A stretch of DNA of 5,480 bases from Spirochaetia bacterium (GTDB lineage: Bacteria; Spirochaetota; Spirochaetia; Treponematales; Rectinemataceae), in contig JAJTBL010000133.1 of the NCBI GenBank assembly GCA_021286925.1, positions 1 through 5,480 on the forward strand. Reading direction: 5' to 3'. Below, piece after piece: positions 4,687 to 5,480 of the stretch; position 1 is the first letter of the stretch, and the number at the start of each line of letters is the position of its first letter. The position numbers and the translations under genes were made by a program. The notes beneath the pieces were generated by a model, which worked only from the letters and a program-made list of their open reading frames with translations, did no database searches and was not told where the DNA came from.

Positions 4687-5480
4687 ATGGACACACAACC
4701 AATTACTCAAACAACACTGGCAGCGGTGAGCGCTGCCAGTTACTCTGATTCTGCTTCAGCGGGAGCTGCAGCCGCTGCCGAGGCAGTAACGGCAGCCAGC
4801 GCTGCTGTTACTCATACAGGTTTCGCGCTTGTACTGGATAAAATCTACTATTTTATCATGGTTCCGCTGGTTTACATTTCGCTTGCGATTCTTGTTGCGG
4901 GCATAGTGGCGAAAATTGTCTCGATTCTTCGCGCTCCCGCGCCGGCTTATTCTCTCAAGACATATCCCGCTAAAAAACATCCGATTTTGGCGGCTCTTGG
5001 TGACACCTTCGGAATGACCGCAATTCGCAAGCATAACCCATTGTTCTGGTTTTTCCTGATGATGTACCACATCGGATTCTTCTTCCTCATTTTCGGCCAT
5101 TTGGATTTGTTTCCGGGGGTCAATATTATGCCGCCTGAGTCACGGCATATGATAGGCGCCGGCGCTGTCGGACTTTCGGTGACCATTCCAACCTTCTATT
5201 TCATGTTCAGGCGATTTAAAGGACAGGAACGGCAGATTTCAGTCCCTGCGGATTATCTGCTTCTACTGCTTCTGCTCTTCATTTTTTTGCTTGGCGACAT
5301 GATCAGCTGGGGAAATTCCTGGACTGCCCATGGTTTTGTCATGACCAAGGCTGACTTCAAGAACTACTTCGGTATTCTTTCATCGTTTTCATTCGCAGAT
5401 CCTAGAACCGTACTCCATGGCTCTCACTATCATTTTGTCGTTCTCCACGTATTTTTAGCTGAATTGTTCATGATGATTCT
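4687..5480 (+). CDS. NarI/DsrM-like membrane cytochrome b subunit, 3' end cut by window edge
   Basis: 264 codons are open to the window edge. Membrane segments are visible at about 54-80, 119-138, 156-174, 190-206 and from about 248. TM2 reads YHIGFFFLIFGH, with His128 and His138 ten residues apart exactly as the heme ligands His56/His66 of E. coli NarI. PADYLLLLLLLFIFLLGDM aligns with NarI TM4, and VLHVFLAELF puts His254 at the NarI His187 place. The fourth ligand is expected about 18 residues later, outside the window. In this family the subunit passes electrons between quinol and a cytoplasmic Fe-S partner. The first ~48 residues are an Ala/Ser-rich extension not usual for the family (16 Ala in residues 11-42). 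No ribosome binding site is seen before ATG 4687, which lies 7 bases after tusA, so translation may be coupled. ATG 4858 (Met58) would fall inside TM1, which argues for an upstream start. Confidence 0.85.
   Translation, partial: MDTQPITQTTLAAVSAASYSDSASAGAAAAAEAVTAASAAVTHTGFALVLDKIYYFIMVPLVYISLAILVAGIVAKIVSILRAPAPAYSLKTYPAKKHPILAALGDTFGMTAIRKHNPLFWFFLMMYHIGFFFLIFGHLDLFPGVNIMPPESRHMIGAGAVGLSVTIPTFYFMFRRFKGQERQISVPADYLLLLLLLFIFLLGDMISWGNSWTAHGFVMTKADFKNYFGILSSFSFADPRTVLHGSHYHFVVLHVFLAELFMMI
4716..4740 (+). repeat. Perfect 10-bp inverted repeat (hairpin) in the start of the cytochrome gene
   Basis: ACTGGCAGCG (4716-4725) and CGCTGCCAGT (4731-4740) are exact reverse complements around the 5-base loop GTGAG. 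It begins 29 bases after the start codon and codes residues 10-18 of the Ala-rich extension. It is GC-rich and stable enough to act on RNA, but the bases after it (TACTCTGATTCT) are not a continuous T-run, so it is not a typical rho-independent terminator. It may be an attenuator, an mRNA processing or stability element, or a by-product of Ala codons. Confidence 0.65.

Noticed and set aside
4716..4740. Rho-independent terminator between tusA and the cytochrome gene
   Set aside because: The stem is strong but no T-run follows, and the cytochrome reading frame runs through it from an ATG 7 bases after tusA, so I list it as a hairpin of unknown role.
4756..5100. Minus-strand open frame of 114 codons
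   Set aside because: It is antisense to the cytochrome gene, where the heme-ligand histidines and membrane segments are clear.
1..5480. tRNA/rRNA genes, CRISPR arrays, insertion sequences
   Set aside because: No repeat-spacer pattern, no transposase-like protein or terminal inverted repeats, and no RNA-gene-like stretch was seen on either strand; almost all of the window is protein-coding.

Overview
The window comes from a bacterial chromosome of moderate GC content, with tight gene spacing and strong AGGAG-type ribosome binding sites. It carries two unrelated modules. The gene content (a hexuronate/pectin breakdown operon next to a sulfur-relay and b-type cytochrome cluster) suggests an anaerobe or facultative anaerobe. 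A Negativicutes-type Firmicute or a sulfur-metabolising proteobacterium would both fit, but the sequence alone does not settle the taxon.

Left module (1-2605, minus strand): an operon read leftward in the order kduI, kduD, a YhcH/TabA-family gene, and a KDPG aldolase gene (eda-like) cut by the window edge. KduI and KduD turn the unsaturated-uronate product 5-keto-4-deoxyuronate into 2-keto-3-deoxygluconate (KDG). After phosphorylation by a kinase that is not in the window, the aldolase splits KDPG into pyruvate and glyceraldehyde-3-phosphate. The YhcH-like protein has no assigned step and may handle sugar ring forms.

Control region (2555-2681): a compact divergent promoter region. A consensus sigma70-type promoter (TTGACA, 16 bp, TATAAT) drives kduI leftward, and a second promoter (TTGTCA, 17 bp, TACTAT) drives an IclR-family regulator rightward. 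Their -35 boxes overlap back to back. Three TGGAAC half-sites, forming a 15-bp palindrome and a 20-bp-period direct repeat, lie at the predicted kduI transcription start. This looks like the operator for the neighbouring IclR/KdgR-like regulator (2682-3467).

Right module (3571-5480, plus strand): an ArsR-family repressor, a DsrE2-like protein, a TusA sulfur carrier and the start of a NarI/DsrM-like membrane cytochrome b, separated by gaps of 18, 11 and 7 bp. This suggests a thiol- or persulfide-responsive operon in which sulfur carried on DsrE2/TusA is linked to a membrane electron-transfer protein. The cytochrome gene runs off the right edge and has an unusual Ala/Ser-rich N-terminal extension whose coding DNA contains a perfect 10-bp hairpin. 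No RNA genes, mobile elements, CRISPR arrays or intergenic stretches over 300 bases were seen.
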